A DNA stretch of 64,000 nucleotides from Marinoscillum furvescens DSM 4134 (GCF_003386095.1 NZ_QREG01000001.1:434001-498000); one strand, 5' to 3'; shown: positions 33,739 to 43,488, counted from the first letter of the stretch. A program made the numbers and translations. Notes: generated by a model from the sequence alone, not told the origin.

Positions 33739-34581
33739 ATGCTAAACCTCAATGTAGAAATAGATCAAAACTCGGGATTTTGCTTTGGAGTAGTATACGC
33801 TATCGAAATGGCCGAAGACATACTCCAGCATGACAAACTGTACTGCCTGGGAGATATCGTACACAATGATGAGGAAGTAAAACGACTGGAAGCGAAAGGA
33901 CTGACCATCATAGACCATGATGAACTGCGCAACCTGCGAGATGTAAATGTACTGATCCGAGCACATGGCGAACCCCCCTCCACCTATCAGATAGCAATAG
34001 AAAACAACCTCACCCTAATAGATGCCTCCTGCCCGGTAGTATTAAAACTACAAAACAGAATCAAAAACTCTTTTGACAAGGACGAACACATATTTATATA
34101 TGGCAAACACGGACATGCCGAAGTAAAAGGCCTTCAGGGTCAAACCAATGGAGAAGCAGTGGTTTTTCAAGACCTATCAGAACTTGACATCCACCAACTC
34201 CCCAGGGAATTAACACTATATAGCCAGACCACCAAAAGCACTGACCAGTTTTACAAAATCAAAGAGGAGCTCACAGCAGCAGGCATCCAGGTAAATGCCA
34301 ACGACACGATCTGCCGCCAGGTATCCAACAGAGACAGAGATTTACGTAATTTTGCCAAACAATTCGATATCATAGTTTTTGTATCAGGCACCAAATCCTC
34401 CAATGGCAAAGTTTTATACACGATTTGCAAGGAAAACAACCCCAACACTTACTTTGTCTCCAACAAAGATGAGCTAGACCCTACCTGGTTTAACTCCAAC
34501 GATCGTGTTGGCATCTGTGGAGCCACCTCCACACCTATGTGGCTAATGGAAGAAATTAAGAACGAACTACATACCTACTAA
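33739..34581 (+). CDS. ispH: 4-hydroxy-3-methylbut-2-enyl diphosphate reductase
   Basis: The 280-aa protein has the three cysteines that hold the [4Fe-4S] cluster: C15 in SGFCFGV, C98 in DASCPVV and C192 in NDTICRQVSNRDRDL. The substrate-binding AHGEPP and FVSGTKSSNGK motifs are also present. It makes the C5 building blocks IPP and DMAPP at the end of the methylerythritol phosphate pathway. Its location inside the crt operon would let light control precursor supply as well as pigment enzymes. Confidence 0.95.
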   Translation: MLNLNVEIDQNSGFCFGVVYAIEMAEDILQHDKLYCLGDIVHNDEEVKRLEAKGLTIIDHDELRNLRDVNVLIRAHGEPPSTYQIAIENNLTLIDASCPVVLKLQNRIKNSFDKDEHIFIYGKHGHAEVKGLQGQTNGEAVVFQDLSELDIHQLPRELTLYSQTTKSTDQFYKIKEELTAAGIQVNANDTICRQVSNRDRDLRNFAKQFDIIVFVSGTKSSNGKVLYTICKENNPNTYFVSNKDELDPTWFNSNDRVGICGATSTPMWLMEEIKNELHTY

Positions 34582-34587
34582 AAGCTT

Positions 34588-35043
34588 ATGCAACACCTGA
34601 TCCACGCACTGATCATGATTGCCACTTTTTTACTCATGGAGGGCGTAGCATGGGCCACCCACAAATACATCATGCATGGCCCCCTTTGGAGCTGGCATCG
34701 CTCTCACCATCGCAAGCACCCACACCCCCTGGAGCGCAATGACCTGTTCGCATTGGTTTTTAGCATCCCATCTATAGCATTGATCATAATAGGCTATGAA
34801 AGCCCCTCACTTTACCTTTTGCGCTATATTGGCTTTGGCATATTAGGTTATGGCATCTTTTACTTTGTCTTCCACGACATCATCGTACACAGGAGAATCA
34901 AAATTCCTTTCCAGACAAAGAATAAATACCTCAAGCGCATCATGAAGGCTCACTACATTCATCACGAAACGCATACCAAAGAAGGAGCCAGAGCCTTTGG
35001 CTTTCTCTACGCCCCAAAGAAATACGAAGAAAACAACTCTTAA
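34588..35043 (+). CDS. crtZ: Beta-carotene 3-hydroxylase
   Basis: The 151-aa membrane protein has four histidine motifs of the non-heme diiron hydroxylases: HKYIMH, HRSHH, HDIIVH and HYIHH. CrtZ hydroxylates C3 of beta-ionone rings, giving zeaxanthin-type rings or the ring end of saproxanthin. It is the last gene of the operon. The roughly 180 bp after it carry no clear hairpin. Confidence 0.93.
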   Translation: MQHLIHALIMIATFLLMEGVAWATHKYIMHGPLWSWHRSHHRKHPHPLERNDLFALVFSIPSIALIIIGYESPSLYLLRYIGFGILGYGIFYFVFHDIIVHRRIKIPFQTKNKYLKRIMKAHYIHHETHTKEGARAFGFLYAPKKYEENNS

Positions 35044-35225
35044 TACCCACAGATCCCCGTTCATCTATATTTATCCCCTTCCAATCGTCAACTTTTCGCA
35101 TTTTGAAAAAATTCAGCAAATACCGCTTTGATGTTTCAAGAAATCAATTACATTTGGTAAATCATTAAGCGAATATTACCTCACTAAGAACCAGCTTGTT
35201 AATGTAAAACCATAAACAAGCGACA

Positions 35226-35777
35226 ATGGCAAATCAAACTGAAGAAAGATGGGAACCTATCGCAGGTTTCAGCAACTACGAAATCTCTAGCAGAGGTAGA
35301 ATTAGAAGCAAAACGCGCACAACCTGGCACAAGGGAAGTAAAACCAACATGAAAATCAAGGGTAAGCTCATGAAGCAGCGTTGGAACAAAACCTGCAAGT
35401 GCTACTTCCTGGATCTAATAGACGATGACAAGCGCAGACGTACAGTATACCCTCACAAAGAGGTAGCCAAAGTATACGTAGAGAACAAAGACCCTGAAAC
35501 ACTCACAATGATCATCCACGAGGACAACAACCCTCGAAACAACAAAGCCGAAAACCTCAAATGGGTTTCTGCTTCAGATCATATGAAGTGGCAATTTGAA
35601 GTTGGCAACAAGGACAACTTCAAAGTATGGAAAACCAGAAAGAAACGTTATAAAAACGGATTTAAGCCCGGTACTGTTCTTCCAGGAAGACCAAGAAAAA
35701 ACAAAACTGAGGAGCAGCCAGCAGAAGCATCGTTTCTTTCTCAGTCCAACCTTAAGCACAAAGCCCATGTGAATTAA
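35226..35777 (+). CDS. NUMOD4/HNH-like DNA-binding protein with AT-hook-like tail
   Basis: The 183-aa basic protein begins with a NUMOD4-like module (EERWEPIAGFSNYEISSRGRIRSKTRT), as found in homing endonucleases, followed by an HNH_3-like segment (YPHKEVAKVYV...IIHEDNNPRNNKAENLKWVSASDH) in which H, D and paired Asn are kept. The C-terminus is Lys/Arg-rich with GRPRKNK, like an AT-hook. No intron, inverted repeats or mobility gene surrounds it and base composition is normal, so it seems a resident gene, perhaps a domesticated homing nuclease acting as regulator. Nuclease activity is uncertain because the HNH metal His-Asn pair is incomplete. Confidence 0.7.
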   Translation: MANQTEERWEPIAGFSNYEISSRGRIRSKTRTTWHKGSKTNMKIKGKLMKQRWNKTCKCYFLDLIDDDKRRRTVYPHKEVAKVYVENKDPETLTMIIHEDNNPRNNKAENLKWVSASDHMKWQFEVGNKDNFKVWKTRKKRYKNGFKPGTVLPGRPRKNKTEEQPAEASFLSQSNLKHKAHVN

Positions 35778-35796
35778 ATGTCATATGGGCTTTTTT
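35761..35796 (+). terminator. Terminator of the NUMOD4 gene
   Basis: AAGCCCAT (35761-35768) and ATGGGCTT (35785-35792) form a stem overlapping the stop codon and run into six T. Confidence 0.8.
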
Positions 35797-35896
35797 CATT
35801 CCTTTAAAACAACTACCAACTCCTCTTAAAAATCAATAGATACTACCCAAACCCACTCCAATCCATCAATTAGCACCAACACATTCAACAACACAA

Positions 35897-35931
35897 AAAG
35901 CCCATTTCGACAAAGAGTCAAAATGGGCTTT
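35897..35931 (-). terminator. Terminator of rplU-rpmA
   Basis: AAAGCCCATTT (35897-35907) and AAATGGGCTTT (35921-35931) form an 11-bp perfect stem; on the minus strand a T tract follows. The arms resemble those of the convergent terminator at 35761. Confidence 0.85.
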
Positions 35932-35966
35932 CAATATGAATAAGGGAATTTCCCTAAATCTCTTAC

Positions 35967-36227
35967 TTACTCAGCGGTAGGATCTACATGTACATACGAT
36001 CGATCCTGTCTTCCTTTGCGGAATCGTACCGTACCATCTATCAGTGCAAAAAGAGTATGGTCTTTACCCATTCCTACATTTTGTCCTGGATGATGCTTAG
36101 TACCACGCTGACGCACGATGATGTTTCCTGCGATAGCGTTTTGACCACCATAGATCTTCACTCCAAGTCGTTTACTTTCCGACTCTCTACCGTTTTTCGA
36201 ACTACCTACACCTTTCTTATGTGCCAT
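35967..36227 (-). CDS. rpmA: 50S ribosomal protein L27
   Basis: The 86-aa protein starts [24 protein letters not shown] and contains [28 protein letters not shown], fully typical of L27, which reaches into the peptidyl-transferase centre. No N-terminal pre-sequence of the Firmicutes kind is present. It follows rplU by 6 bp on the minus strand. Confidence 0.97.
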   Translation of the reverse strand: MAHKKGVGSSKNGRESESKRLGVKIYGGQNAIAGNIIVRQRGTKHHPGQNVGMGKDHTLFALIDGTVRFRKGRQDRSYVHVDPTAE

Positions 36228-36233
36228 GCTTTC

Positions 36234-36545
36234 TTATCCTTTAATATCTTCAATTAATACTTTAGAGAAATCCTGACGGTGACCATTTTTCTTCTTGTAT
36301 CCTTTTCTTCTCTTCTTCTTGAATACAATCACCTTATCACCTTTTACATGCTCCAATATCTTTCCGGATACCTTCGCACCTTTAACTGTAGGAGCTCCTA
36401 CCTTCACTTTGCCGTCGTTATCAACGAGCAACACCTGATCAAAATCTACCTTTGATCCTGCTTCCCCATCTAGTAATGGTGCGTATACAAAATTGTCTTT
36501 CTCAACTTTGTACTGTTTTCCGGCTATGTCTACTATTGCGTACAT
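36234..36545 (-). CDS. rplU: 50S ribosomal protein L21
   Basis: The 103-aa protein begins MYAIVDIAGKQYKVEKD and ends in FKKKRRKGYKKKNGHRQDFSKVLIEDI, the known L21 pattern with its basic 23S rRNA-binding segment KKRRKGYKKKNGHRQ. It is the first gene of the two-gene rplU-rpmA operon; its promoter must lie in the AT-rich gap to its right. Confidence 0.97.
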   Translation of the reverse strand: MYAIVDIAGKQYKVEKDNFVYAPLLDGEAGSKVDFDQVLLVDNDGKVKVGAPTVKGAKVSGKILEHVKGDKVIVFKKKRRKGYKKKNGHRQDFSKVLIEDIKG

Positions 36546-37022
36546 GTTTATTCTTAGCTTTTTTCAAAAAAGGATTGCAAAGATACCGCCTCTACTCTAA
36601 ATATCAAACTATCCCTTAGCATAAATCACTCTTAAAAAAAAATTCACTTTTTTTTTCACTTCTCAAATCGCTGAATGAGGCTGTTTTTTGCTCAAGTTTT
36701 GATTAGAAAAAGCAAAGATAACCAGCTTTACCACAGCACCTTATAAAAGTATTTAAACTTTTTTTTGACTCCAATTTCAAGCAGGTTTTGAGCTTGATTT
36801 TTCCACTGATCTTTTACACATTTGTAAACGCAGCAGAGGAAATACAAGTCACTTTTCGCTTCCTGTTGTATCCCAAAATCAGTTAAAACAAGCAAAAACC
36901 GCAATTTTGTTAATTGTGGGACTAATGCTATTGTCCAATGTGGATAACCAATACTGATTGTGGATAACATTGTTAATAATCTATTTGTCTAGTGGATAAA
37001 GATTAAATAACTTAAAGAAATT
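36546..37022. promoter_or_regulatory. AT-rich divergent region with DnaA boxes upstream of nrdB
   Basis: This 477-bp gap between rplU and nrdB is strongly AT-rich with A and T tracts. Two exact DnaA boxes TGTGGATAA lie at 36939-36947 and 36959-36967, 20 bp apart and in the same orientation; AGTGGATAA at 36991-36999 is one base off and TGTGGGACT at 36915 is a weak fourth. They lie 24-84 bp before the nrdB start codon. DnaA controls nrdAB in E. coli through such boxes, so the same is inferred here. An origin of replication was considered (see rejected items). Confidence 0.6.
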
Positions 37023-38003
37023 ATGAGCCACGTAGAAGAACCTTTACTCAAAGAGAACGCCGATCGCTTTGTGCTATTCCCTATTCAGCATGATGATATT
37101 TGGCAATTCTACAAGAAAGCAGAAGCAAGTTTTTGGACAGCAGAAGAAATTGACCTCAGTCAGGACCTTAAAGACTGGGCAGCGCTCAACGACGGTGAGA
37201 GACACTTTATCAAGCACGTGTTGGCATTCTTTGCAGCGAGTGATGGGATCGTAAACGAGAACCTGGCCGAAAACATGGTTTCGGAGGTACAGTATACAGA
37301 GGCTAAATTCTTCTATGGGTTTCAAATAGCGATCGAAAACATCCACTCAGAGACTTATTCACTCCTTATAGATACCTACGTAAAAGAACCGAAGGAAAAA
37401 GACCGACTTTTCAACGCCATCGAGACGATGGACTGTGTGAAAAAGAAAGCAGACTGGGCGCTTCGTTGGATCGATGAAGGAAACTTTCAAGAACGCTTGA
37501 TTGCATTTGCTGCTGTAGAAGGGATCTTCTTCTCAGGTAGCTTCTGCTCTATCTTCTGGTTGAAAAAACGTGGCCTTATGCCTGGCCTTACATTCTCTAA
37601 TGAATTGATCTCCAGAGATGAGGGGCTGCACTGCGATTTTGCATGTTTGCTATACAACAACCACATCCAAAACAAACTACCCAAAGAAACCGTAACCGAA
37701 ATCATCAAAGATGCGGTAAACATCGAAAAGGAGTTTGTAACTGACGCACTTCCAGTAAAACTTATCGGCATGAACGCTGATCTGATGTGCCAATACATAG
37801 AATTTGTAGCTGACAGACTCCTTGGTGAACTAGGGTGCAGTAAAGTTTACAATTCCACGAATCCATTTGACTTCATGGACATGATCTCTTTGCAAGGGAA
37901 GACCAACTTCTTTGAAAAACGCGTAGGAGAATACCAAAAAGCTGGAGTAATGGATAGCGGAAATGATGACAAACCGAAATTCAGTCTTGATGAAGACTTC
38001 TAA
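37023..38003 (+). CDS. nrdB: Ribonucleotide reductase small subunit (class Ia)
   Basis: The 326-aa protein is of the eukaryote-like R2 type. [13 protein letters not shown] (metal ligand D44), [16 protein letters not shown] with the radical tyrosine Y98 and the ligands E-x2-H, and [14 protein letters not shown] with further Glu/His ligands are all present. The C-terminal tail FSLDEDF matches the R1-docking peptide. It makes the tyrosyl radical needed by NrdA. nrdA follows after 63 bp. Confidence 0.96.
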   Translation: MSHVEEPLLKENADRFVLFPIQHDDIWQFYKKAEASFWTAEEIDLSQDLKDWAALNDGERHFIKHVLAFFAASDGIVNENLAENMVSEVQYTEAKFFYGFQIAIENIHSETYSLLIDTYVKEPKEKDRLFNAIETMDCVKKKADWALRWIDEGNFQERLIAFAAVEGIFFSGSFCSIFWLKKRGLMPGLTFSNELISRDEGLHCDFACLLYNNHIQNKLPKETVTEIIKDAVNIEKEFVTDALPVKLIGMNADLMCQYIEFVADRLLGELGCSKVYNSTNPFDFMDMISLQGKTNFFEKRVGEYQKAGVMDSGNDDKPKFSLDEDF

Positions 38004-38066
38004 AAATACCGACTAAATAAGAAACAAACCCATTTATTCCATCCATAATAATCGCCTTGTTATAAA

Positions 38067-40448
38067 ATGTTAGTAATTAAAAGAGACGGACGAAGAGAAT
38101 CCGTAAAATTTGACAAAATAACAGCCAGAATAGAGAAGCTCTGTGACGGCCTGAATGCTGACTTTGTAAAGCCCGTAGAAATCGCTAAAAAGGTTATCGA
38201 CGGACTTTACGATGGAGTGACTACCGTAGAGCTGGACAATCTGGCCGCGGAAATCGCTGCTACAATGACCACCCGTCATCCGGATTTTGCTAAACTGGCA
38301 GCACGCATTTCAATCTCGAACCTACACAAGGTCACAGAAGAGTCGTTTGCCAATACGATGAAGCGACTCTACACGTACATCAATCCTAAAACCGACGAAA
38401 ACGCAGCATTGCTTTCTACGGAGGTATACGGTATCATCCGTGCAAACGCCAAGCGTCTGGACGAAGCTATTGATTACACAAGAGACTACAATTACGACTT
38501 TTTTGGCTACAAAACCCTGGAGCGCTCCTACCTGATGAAATTGGATGGAAAGATCGTGGAGCGCCCACAGCACATGCTCATGCGAGTTTCAGTTGGTATC
38601 CACATGGATGATATCGACGCGGCGATTGAAACTTACAACCTCATGTCTGAAAAGTGGTTTACACACGCTACCCCTACGCTATTCAATGCGGGTACTCCTA
38701 AACCACAGCTTTCTTCATGCTTCCTTCTCAGCATGCAGGATGACAGTATTGACGGCATCTACGATACATTGAAACAATGTGCTAAGATCTCTCAGTCTGC
38801 TGGAGGAATTGGCCTGAGCATTCACAATGTAAGAGCCACTGGAGCATACATCAAAGGAACAAATGGCACTTCAAATGGTATAGTGCCAATGCTACGTAAC
38901 TTTGACATGACTGCAAGGTACGTGGACCAGGGTGGAGGAAAACGCAAAGGAAGCTTTGCCATCTACCTGGAGCCATGGCATGCAGACATCTTCGACTTCC
39001 TACAGCTGAAGAAAAATCACGGAAAAGAAGAGCTCAGAGCAAGAGATTTGTTCTACGCACTTTGGATCCCAGACCTCTTCATGAAGCGTGTAGAGCAAAA
39101 TGGTGAGTGGTCACTATTTAGCCCAGATGAAGCTTCAGGACTCTATGAGGCCTATGGTGATGAGTTTGAAAAACTCTACGACAAATACGAAAAAGAAGGC
39201 AAAGCACGCAAGACTGTAAAAGCACAGGAGCTTTGGTTTGAAATCCTGGAATCTCAAATAGAAACAGGAACTCCTTATATGCTGTACAAAGACGCAGCCA
39301 ACAAGAAGTCTAACCAAAAGAACCTGGGAACCATCCGCTCTTCAAACTTATGTACAGAGATCATGGAGTACACCTCCAAGGATGAAGTAGCTGTATGTAA
39401 CCTGGCTTCTATTGCGCTGCCTAAATTTGTAAACGAAGACGGCACTTTCAACCACCAGAAACTGTACGAAATCACCAAGGTAGCTACACGCAACCTCAAC
39501 AAGGTGATTGACATCAATTACTATCCGGTAAAAGAAGCTGAATACTCTAACTTCCGTCACCGACCAATCGGTATCGGTGTACAGGGACTTGCAGACGTGT
39601 TTATGCTCATGAAGATGCCTTTTGACTCTGCAGAGTCTCGTCAGCTCAACAAAGAAATCTTTGAAACCATCTATTTCGGAGCTATGGAGACCTCTATGGA
39701 GCTAGCTCAGGTAGATGGCCCTTACGAGACATTTAAGGGTTCTCCGGTATCCAAAGGCATCTTCCAGTTTGATATGTGGGGAGTGACTCCTGATAGCGGA
39801 AGATGGGACTGGTACGATCTGAAACAAAAGGTTCGAAAGCATGGTGTACGCAACTCACTGCTACTGGCACCTATGCCTACCGCATCTACCTCGCAAATCC
39901 TTGGAAACAATGAGTGCTTTGAGCCTTACACTTCCAATATCTATACAAGAAGAACACTTTCTGGTGAGTTTATCGTGGTGAACAAACACCTCATGACAGA
40001 CCTGATTGCACTTGGATTGTGGAATGATCGCATGAAAAACCGCATCATGACTGCCAATGGCTCCATTCAGGACATCCCTGAAATCCCTGAAGACATCAAA
40101 GAACGCTACAAAACTGTCTGGGAAATCTCTCAGAAAGCAATCATAGATATGTCTGCAGACCGTGGTGCATTTATCTGTCAGAGTCAAAGTCTAAACATAC
40201 ACCTGACAGATGCCAACTTCGGAAAGATGACTTCTATGCACTTCTACGCGTGGAAGAAAGGATTGAAGACAGGCATGTATTACCTGCGTACCAAAGCAGC
40301 TACTGATGCCATTAAGTTTACGCTGGAAAAAGAGCAAGCAGCACAACCGGAAGCTAAACCTGCAACTGAAGCAGAAACAGCTGAAAATCAAGCGGCCATT
40401 CAGTGCTCGCTAGATGATCCGGAAGGATGCGAAATGTGTGGAAGCTAA
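38067..40448 (+). CDS. nrdA: Ribonucleotide reductase large subunit (class Ia)
   Basis: The 793-aa protein starts with an ATP-cone regulatory domain (about 1-90, [24 protein letters not shown]) that senses the ATP/dATP ratio. The barrel has [20 protein letters not shown], the NLCTEIMEY active-site segment with its Cys and Glu, and [22 protein letters not shown]. The C-terminus ends CEMCGS, the redox-active cysteine pair reduced by thioredoxin. It converts ribonucleoside diphosphates to deoxy forms. Confidence 0.97.
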   Translation: MLVIKRDGRRESVKFDKITARIEKLCDGLNADFVKPVEIAKKVIDGLYDGVTTVELDNLAAEIAATMTTRHPDFAKLAARISISNLHKVTEESFANTMKRLYTYINPKTDENAALLSTEVYGIIRANAKRLDEAIDYTRDYNYDFFGYKTLERSYLMKLDGKIVERPQHMLMRVSVGIHMDDIDAAIETYNLMSEKWFTHATPTLFNAGTPKPQLSSCFLLSMQDDSIDGIYDTLKQCAKISQSAGGIGLSIHNVRATGAYIKGTNGTSNGIVPMLRNFDMTARYVDQGGGKRKGSFAIYLEPWHADIFDFLQLKKNHGKEELRARDLFYALWIPDLFMKRVEQNGEWSLFSPDEASGLYEAYGDEFEKLYDKYEKEGKARKTVKAQELWFEILESQIETGTPYMLYKDAANKKSNQKNLGTIRSSNLCTEIMEYTSKDEVAVCNLASIALPKFVNEDGTFNHQKLYEITKVATRNLNKVIDINYYPVKEAEYSNFRHRPIGIGVQGLADVFMLMKMPFDSAESRQLNKEIFETIYFGAMETSMELAQVDGPYETFKGSPVSKGIFQFDMWGVTPDSGRWDWYDLKQKVRKHGVRNSLLLAPMPTASTSQILGNNECFEPYTSNIYTRRTLSGEFIVVNKHLMTDLIALGLWNDRMKNRIMTANGSIQDIPEIPEDIKERYKTVWEISQKAIIDMSADRGAFICQSQSLNIHLTDANFGKMTSMHFYAWKKGLKTGMYYLRTKAATDAIKFTLEKEQAAQPEAKPATEAETAENQAAIQCSLDDPEGCEMCGS

Positions 40449-40483
40449 GCACCTTAAAAATCTGCTATTTTGATAATCAAGAA

Positions 40484-40516
40484 GAACCTTACTGAAAAGT
40501 GAGGTTCTTTTTTTTG
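40484..40516 (+). terminator. Terminator of nrdBA
   Basis: AGAACCTTACT (40484-40494) pairs with AGTGAGGTTCT (40498-40508, one T-G pair) with a 3-nt loop and is followed by a run of T. Confidence 0.9.
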
Positions 40517-40589
40517 CTAGCATATCAAAGCAGCAATAGGCTCTTCATATGCCAAATGACTGATATTAAATAAGTGTCACAGAAAAGTC

Positions 40590-41501
40590 CTAAGCGACTC
40601 CTCTCTGTGTCCCCAATAAATCAACTATATCGTTTTTAATTGCCTCTTCGTGCTGCGACTGCTTGTGGATGACCGCATCATACGCACGCTCTTTACAGTC
40701 AGAAATTGGACACCGCTCACAGGTAGTGTTTACAAGCTTAGCAGGAATATCCGGGTCATCCAAAAACTTTAGGTGGTCACCCAAACGATCATCAATCAAA
40801 AAGCCTACAGTAACACTAATGGCCTCCTCTCTATTGGAAACATTGGGGAAGGCAATGGACAGGCATAAATACTCACTTTCAGACTCAAAATAACGTGAAC
40901 GCTGGATTCCTGCAATGAACTGTTTGTCAGGATTGGCCTTTACTTGCTGATAGAGCTCCTGCAGAATCTCAAGTGAGATCCACCGTCTACAGTAATGTTC
41001 ATTCAGTTCATTGGCATGGTGCGGGTCATTTCGCTCAGAAAGATGCAGCTCCTTGGTTAGCGTAAACTTATCTGCACTATGCGCGACAAAACGCAGGAAA
41101 AATAAATTTTCCACACCAAACACCGTGGGCAGGATATTGGTCAACCGCTGCATTAGCATTTCTGGAGTTACATGGTACTTTGTCATGAGACCTAAAAACA
41201 ACTCCGGGTCCCATTTTTTGTGCTTACCAAATGCTTTGAAGTCGGCCGAAAGGTTCTTTTTGGGCATCATCAATGCCGCACTAAAATAGGACGCCTTGAG
41301 GTTGTTAAGGTTTTCTTCAAAATCCATAACGCGCTGTGGTGGTGTACCGAGCGATCGATTTTTCATTCGCATCCACTGAAAGGCAATTTCTCTACCAAGG
41401 AGAAAATTAATCTGCCCACTATTCAGCCCGTTATTGAGGTGTAGAAGACGCTCTTCCGGATTATAGAGAGAGCGTAGGTTTTTTCCTTGCAATGGCATCA
41501 A
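40590..41501 (-). pseudogene. C-terminal part of frameshifted XRE/IrrE-type regulator
   Basis: This frame encodes about 300 residues: NLRSLYNPEERLLHLNNGLNSGQ, then an IrrE/DUF955-like segment NFLLGREIAFQWM whose HExxH motif is absent, and a C-terminal domain with TTCERCPISDCKERA like the short-chain fatty acyl regulators (RamB/ScfR/PrpC-regulator group, DUF2083). These proteins normally continue from an N-terminal XRE helix-turn-helix in one chain of about 490 residues. Here the N-terminal part lies in another frame (41461-42081). Joining both at the A6 run near 41481 by skipping one base gives ...AIARKNLRSLYNPEE, the expected join. So one extra A has broken the gene, unless the base is an assembly error or the site is slippery. 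Confidence 0.78.
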
Positions 41502-42081
41502 ACTCTATGCGCACACCTATTTTCATCAAAATGCTGGAGAGCAACTTTTCGTTAAAAGGTATTTCACCAAGCTCTGGAAACTCCAGTCGCAAACCATCCA
41601 CTTCATCTTCCAGCTCATCAAAATAGTTTTGGTTGAGCTCCTGATAGCTGCGTAGTGCGGCCTGATAAAAATTTTCTTGTTTCAACTCATAATTGCGCGC
41701 TACCTGCAGCATCGTTTTCAGGAATGAATTGATCTTTTCTGGGTCATATGAAATGATCTCTACCAGCTTTTGCGGGTTGAGACCAAATTGCTCCATAGGG
41801 AAAGCCTTAAAAAAATCTGAACGAATCAGTGTCACTACCGGCTTCAGCTTGGTAGGCACTTGCAATGATACAAGCTCATCATAAGACACATCTAGTGCCT
41901 CTGCCAGCACCATGATTTTATCCCCCTTTGGATACTTTTTGCCGTTTTCGATCTCACTAAGATAAGAAAGCGACAAGCCTGACCGCTCCTTGAGCTCCTG
42001 GTACGATAGGCCTTTTTGCTGTCTTATTTCCTTGAGCTTCAGCCCGAATATGAATTTGAGTTCGAAAATTTCCTTTGACAT
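41461..42081 (-). pseudogene. N-terminal part of frameshifted XRE/IrrE-type regulator
   Basis: The 206-residue frame starts MSKEIFELKFIFGLKLKEIRQQKGLSYQELKERSGLS, a clean XRE helix-turn-helix (to about residue 68), and continues with the helical N-terminal segment of the regulator up to FDAIARKKPTLSL, where the last five residues come after the frame error. If not repaired, the product would be a DNA-binding domain without the sensor part and could still bind the operator at 42120. The gene is divergent from the malate-synthase-like gene; in related bacteria this regulator type controls glyoxylate-shunt or propionate genes. Confidence 0.78.
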
Positions 42082-42119
42082 ACGAGTCCAAAAATACGTG
42101 AATTTTGTGAAAAAATAGT

Positions 42120-42155
42120 AATAGCGAATTTTCGCTATTTAATTTCTTTCGCTAT
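42120..42155. promoter_or_regulatory. AATAGCGAA inverted repeat in divergent promoter region
   Basis: AATAGCGAA-TT-TTCGCTATT (42120-42139) is a perfect 9-bp dyad and a third half-site TTCGCTAT follows at 42148-42155. It lies between the divergent XRE regulator and malate-synthase-like genes, the natural place for an autoregulatory operator. Binding is inferred. Confidence 0.6.
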
Positions 42156-42188
42156 ATTCGTATTTTCATTGGTAAGAATATTTCACAA

Positions 42189-43433
42189 ATGATTGACAAA
42201 ATGCTAAGCACCCTAGAAACCCCGATTGGACTGGAGCTAAACGAAGCTGTAGACACTAGCCACAGTCAACTCCTCAACGCGCAGGCACTGGATTTCCTAC
42301 TTGCCTTGCACGAACGATTTAACGAGCCCAGAAAAGAACTACTGAAGTATCGCCAGCTCACCGAAAAACTGGTGGATACTACTTCTCAGCGCCCTATCAT
42401 CTGCCAACCAGAGCAAGAAACCCCTCATCAGGGACTTCCTCTACCTCAGCTCACTCAGGCAGTACCAGCAGAGGCACTTACCAAAGAGGCACAAAACGGA
42501 CACCAGCTTGTTAATTTCAATGACTGTGCCTCTTCTGTAGAAGTGATCGAAGCACAAGAGCACCTTACCAACGCTATTGAAAACCGGGACGCTCAGGAAG
42601 AATACCAGGTGATTTTTGCTCCACGAGCACTGGACTTTGAAGACCGGCTGTTTATGATTCACGATCGCCCGGGCAGTGCGTCATTAATTGATTTTGGGTT
42701 GTTCTTCTTTCACAATGCCCACGAATTACTAAGACAAAGCTTTTCGCCTACGATATACCTTACAGAAGTCAACTCTGTAAAAGAAGCTCACTGGTGGAAT
42801 GAAGTTTTCGCTTTTGCGCAAAGCTACCTGGGGCTGTCTAATGGGACCTTACGAGTCATTGTAGAAACAAGCTCCCTGTGGAGTGCCATCGAACTTCCTA
42901 AAATAGCTGAAAAGCTCAGCAATCACCTGGGAGCCATAGCCTCTACACCCATGGATTATCTAGCCAATTTCCTATGTAAGTTTGAAGAAGAGGAGCACCT
43001 TCCGAATCGTGACCAACTTACGCTGAACTGCCCAATGTTTACAGCCCTTAACGACCTGGTAGTACAGGTAGCACACAGACATGGAGTACCTGCACTTTAC
43101 AATTCAAGAGGAGAGTTTACACGTGAAATCGACCTACGCCTGGAATGTGGGTTTGACGGGGAAATAGTAGCCTCTGCTACTGAGGCAGAAGCAGTGCTAG
43201 CGAGCTACCCTAAGGAGTGTGTATTCAACAAACGTTACGACGTAACAGTCACTACAGACCAACTAGCCAAAACACCGCTAGGAACCATCACAATGGATGG
43301 TGTAAAGGCATGCTATGAACAAGCCAAAGATGGTGACGAACTGGCACGCACCATGCTTACCAGCTGGGTGAACTGCGGATGTAAAACCGTAAGTGGCCTG
43401 ACTATCACAGATGAATTAATCAAGGATCTATAA
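42189..43433 (+). CDS. Shortened, divergent malate synthase A-like protein (probable pseudoenzyme)
   Basis: The 414-aa product follows malate synthase A along most of its length: LLNAQALDFLLALHERFNEPRKELL (start of the family), GSASLIDFGLFFFHNAHELL against the usual GSLFDFGLYFFHNA, YLTEVNSVKEAHWWNEVFAFAQSYLGL, VETSSLW at the Mg-ligand Glu, MDYLANFLCKF at GRWDYIF, and GFDGEIVAS at GHDGTWVAHP. Normal enzymes have about 530 residues. Here the VRPRGWH motif has become FAPRALD, the NLMEDAATAE segment with the catalytic Asp is replaced by SGLTITDELIKDL, and the C-terminal plug is missing. No isocitrate lyase is adjacent. The frame is uninterrupted, so the protein may be retained for another role. 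Confidence 0.72.
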   Translation: MIDKMLSTLETPIGLELNEAVDTSHSQLLNAQALDFLLALHERFNEPRKELLKYRQLTEKLVDTTSQRPIICQPEQETPHQGLPLPQLTQAVPAEALTKEAQNGHQLVNFNDCASSVEVIEAQEHLTNAIENRDAQEEYQVIFAPRALDFEDRLFMIHDRPGSASLIDFGLFFFHNAHELLRQSFSPTIYLTEVNSVKEAHWWNEVFAFAQSYLGLSNGTLRVIVETSSLWSAIELPKIAEKLSNHLGAIASTPMDYLANFLCKFEEEEHLPNRDQLTLNCPMFTALNDLVVQVAHRHGVPALYNSRGEFTREIDLRLECGFDGEIVASATEAEAVLASYPKECVFNKRYDVTVTTDQLAKTPLGTITMDGVKACYEQAKDGDELARTMLTSWVNCGCKTVSGLTITDELIKDL

Positions 43434-43488
43434 GATCCAAAATGTGAAATAATTACCAATTGTTCGCTAATCTGTTAGCAAGTAAAGT

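Noticed and set aside
36728-36970. Minus-strand 80-codon frame in the rplU-nrdB gap
   Set aside because: Overlaps the DnaA boxes and A/T tracts, has no family resemblance and looks like chance in AT-rich DNA.
36546-37022. Chromosomal replication origin
   Set aside because: AT-rich sequence and DnaA boxes fit, but there are only two exact boxes, no dnaA, dnaN or other origin-typical genes nearby, and promoter control of nrdBA explains the position; GC skew over the full chromosome would decide.
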